In this document: piece after piece, positions 5,833 to 6,379 of the stretch
Layout: each line of letters begins with the position of its first letter
Numbering within the stretch: position 1 is the first letter of the stretch
From: Kosmotogaceae bacterium
Lineage (GTDB): Bacteria; Thermotogota; Thermotogae; Petrotogales; Kosmotogaceae
Length of the DNA: 6,379 nt
Direction: 5' to 3'
Assembly (NCBI GenBank): GCA_003444085.1
Contig: DLVL01000072.1
Coordinates: 3,813-10,191, forward strand
Made by a program: the position numbers and the translations under genes
Notes under the pieces: generated by a model
Database searches by the model: none
Told to the model about the DNA's origin: nothing
What the model saw: only the letters and a program-made list of their open reading frames with translations

Positions 5833-6134
5833 AAGAGGACGGGGACCCCTGGGAGTGGTTCCTCGCTATTGTCCAGCACGTTTAGCGGTAAATCCAGGTG
5901 CCCCCGATGCTTTAAGGATCATCAAAAGGATGATTCTGTTAATCGACTTGCTTCACTGGTGAGAGTATTCTAGCAGGATTTCTTCGCAGCTCAAAGAAAC
6001 GGCAAGTGAGTGAAAATCTACAAAAGACAATCGTGGCAGCTGGAGTGCTCCCAAATTATTCACGTGGTTCTGGAAATCGACAGTTTCTTGAAAGACAATA
6101 CCATCAACTATGAACAGGTAATCTATTGCCTGAT
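5833..6134. other. Intergenic spacer between convergent genes, no supported gene
   Basis: These 302 nt lie between the stop codons of the ABC-F gene and the S9 peptidase gene. Open frames exist on both strands, but none has a convincing ribosome binding site or a recognisable protein. The longest, leftward 6138-5953, starts at TTG in a TTGA overlap with the peptidase stop and encodes 61 residues I cannot place. Short forward frames with a CPRC motif (around 5900) could be decayed remnants of a larger gene, but this is not demonstrable. The composition shifts from GC-rich at 5835-5865 to ordinary afterwards. No clear terminator with a T-run was found for either gene. Confidence 0.5.
5835..5864 (+). 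other. GC-rich stem-loop just after the ABC-F stop codon
   Basis: GAGGA (5835-5839) pairs with TCCTC (5860-5864), and ACC (5845-5847) with GGT (5857-5859) across a 5-nt bulge. An alternative fold is GGGACC (5842-5847) with GGTTCC (5857-5862), one G-U pair. It starts 2 nt after the ABC-F stop. No T-run follows, so it is at best an RNA-end-stabilising structure or the edge of an inserted element. Confidence 0.3.
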
Positions 6135-6379
6135 TCAAAGGTGCTTCTTCAAGAACTCGACGACGGCATCATTAGCTTGAATCTGGTTTTTCTTCTTCCT
6201 GAAACCGTGCCCTTCATCATCAAACACGAGGTACTCCACTTCGACACCGTTATTACGAACCTTCTCAACGATTTCATCAGATTCTACTTTTAGCACTCTC
6301 GGATCATTCGCTCCCTGTATGACTAGCAGGGGACTCTTGATCTTGTCTGCATGAAAGAGGGGTGAGATTCGTCGAAGAT
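6135..6379 (-). CDS. S9-family serine peptidase (prolyl oligopeptidase/acylaminoacyl-peptidase type), C-terminal fragment
   Basis: The last 80 codons of a leftward gene whose start lies beyond the right edge. The fragment is the end of an alpha/beta-hydrolase catalytic domain. It reads SPLFHADKIKSPLLVIQGA, followed by NDPRV with the catalytic aspartate (fragment residue 25) and, after a strand YLVFDDE, GHGF with the catalytic histidine (residue 57). The order and spacing of Asp and His, and the QGANDPRV and EGHGF motifs, are characteristic of family S9 C-termini. The nucleophile serine (GxSxGG) must lie upstream, outside the window. The protein ends normally with EFLKKHL and a TGA at 6135-6137. 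Full S9 peptidases are roughly 600-700 residues with a beta-propeller, which cannot be checked here. The gene converges on the ABC-F gene and shows no functional link to it. Confidence 0.92.
   Translation of the reverse strand, partial: LRRISPLFHADKIKSPLLVIQGANDPRVLKVESDEIVEKVRNNGVEVEYLVFDDEGHGFRKKKNQIQANDAVVEFLKKHL

Noticed and set aside
5953..6138. Leftward 61-residue frame starting at TTG, overlapping the peptidase stop
   Set aside because: It has no good ribosome binding site, begins at a rare start codon and matches no family I recognise; described only as part of the spacer.
1..6379. CRISPR array, tRNA, rRNA or intact insertion sequence
   Set aside because: No regularly spaced repeats, tRNA cloverleaf, rRNA stretch or intact transposase was seen on either strand.

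Overview
The window looks like chromosomal DNA of a moderate-GC bacterium with strong AGGAGG ribosome binding sites and long, non-overlapping genes. The substrate-binding protein has a Sec-type signal peptide without a lipobox cysteine, and the codon use includes AGA/AGG arginine. My impression is a Thermotogota-type organism, possibly a mesophilic Mesotoga/Kosmotoga relative. That is inference from style only, with no marker gene to support it.

The left part (1-3687) is one leftward operon, transcribed in the order Zn-dependent medium-chain dehydrogenase (3687-2662), class I DeoC/FbaB/LsrF-type aldolase (2642-1851), BMP-family substrate-binding protein (1836-844), ABC-transporter ATPase (779 to beyond the left edge). 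The first three genes are 14-19 nt apart. The fourth is separated by 64 nt that hold a perfect 12-bp hairpin. BMP-family transporters usually import nucleosides, but here the transport genes are preceded by an alcohol/polyol-type dehydrogenase and a Schiff-base aldolase. This suggests uptake and breakdown of a polyol, sugar or sugar-like compound. Permeases, and any kinase, would lie beyond the left edge.

The middle part (3688-4128) is a divergent intergenic region. It carries a widely spaced inverted repeat near a possible operon promoter, a perfect 14-bp palindrome, and a leader for the rightward gene that can fold over its own ribosome binding site.

The right part (4129-5832) is a complete two-domain ABC-F ATPase, a ribosome-acting and non-transporting ABC protein. 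Its linker resembles the antibiotic-resistance ABC-F group as I remember it. The leader contains an 11-bp pairing between 4047-4057 and 4118-4128. This pairing blocks half of the Shine-Dalgarno sequence and everything up to the GTG start. An ATG-TGA start-stop with a good Shine-Dalgarno sequence sits directly before the 5' arm. This looks like ribosome-controlled attenuation and is the most interesting signal in the window.

The right edge (6379-6135, leftward) is the C-terminal end of an S9-family serine peptidase, convergent with the ABC-F gene. The roughly 300 nt between them holds no gene I can support.
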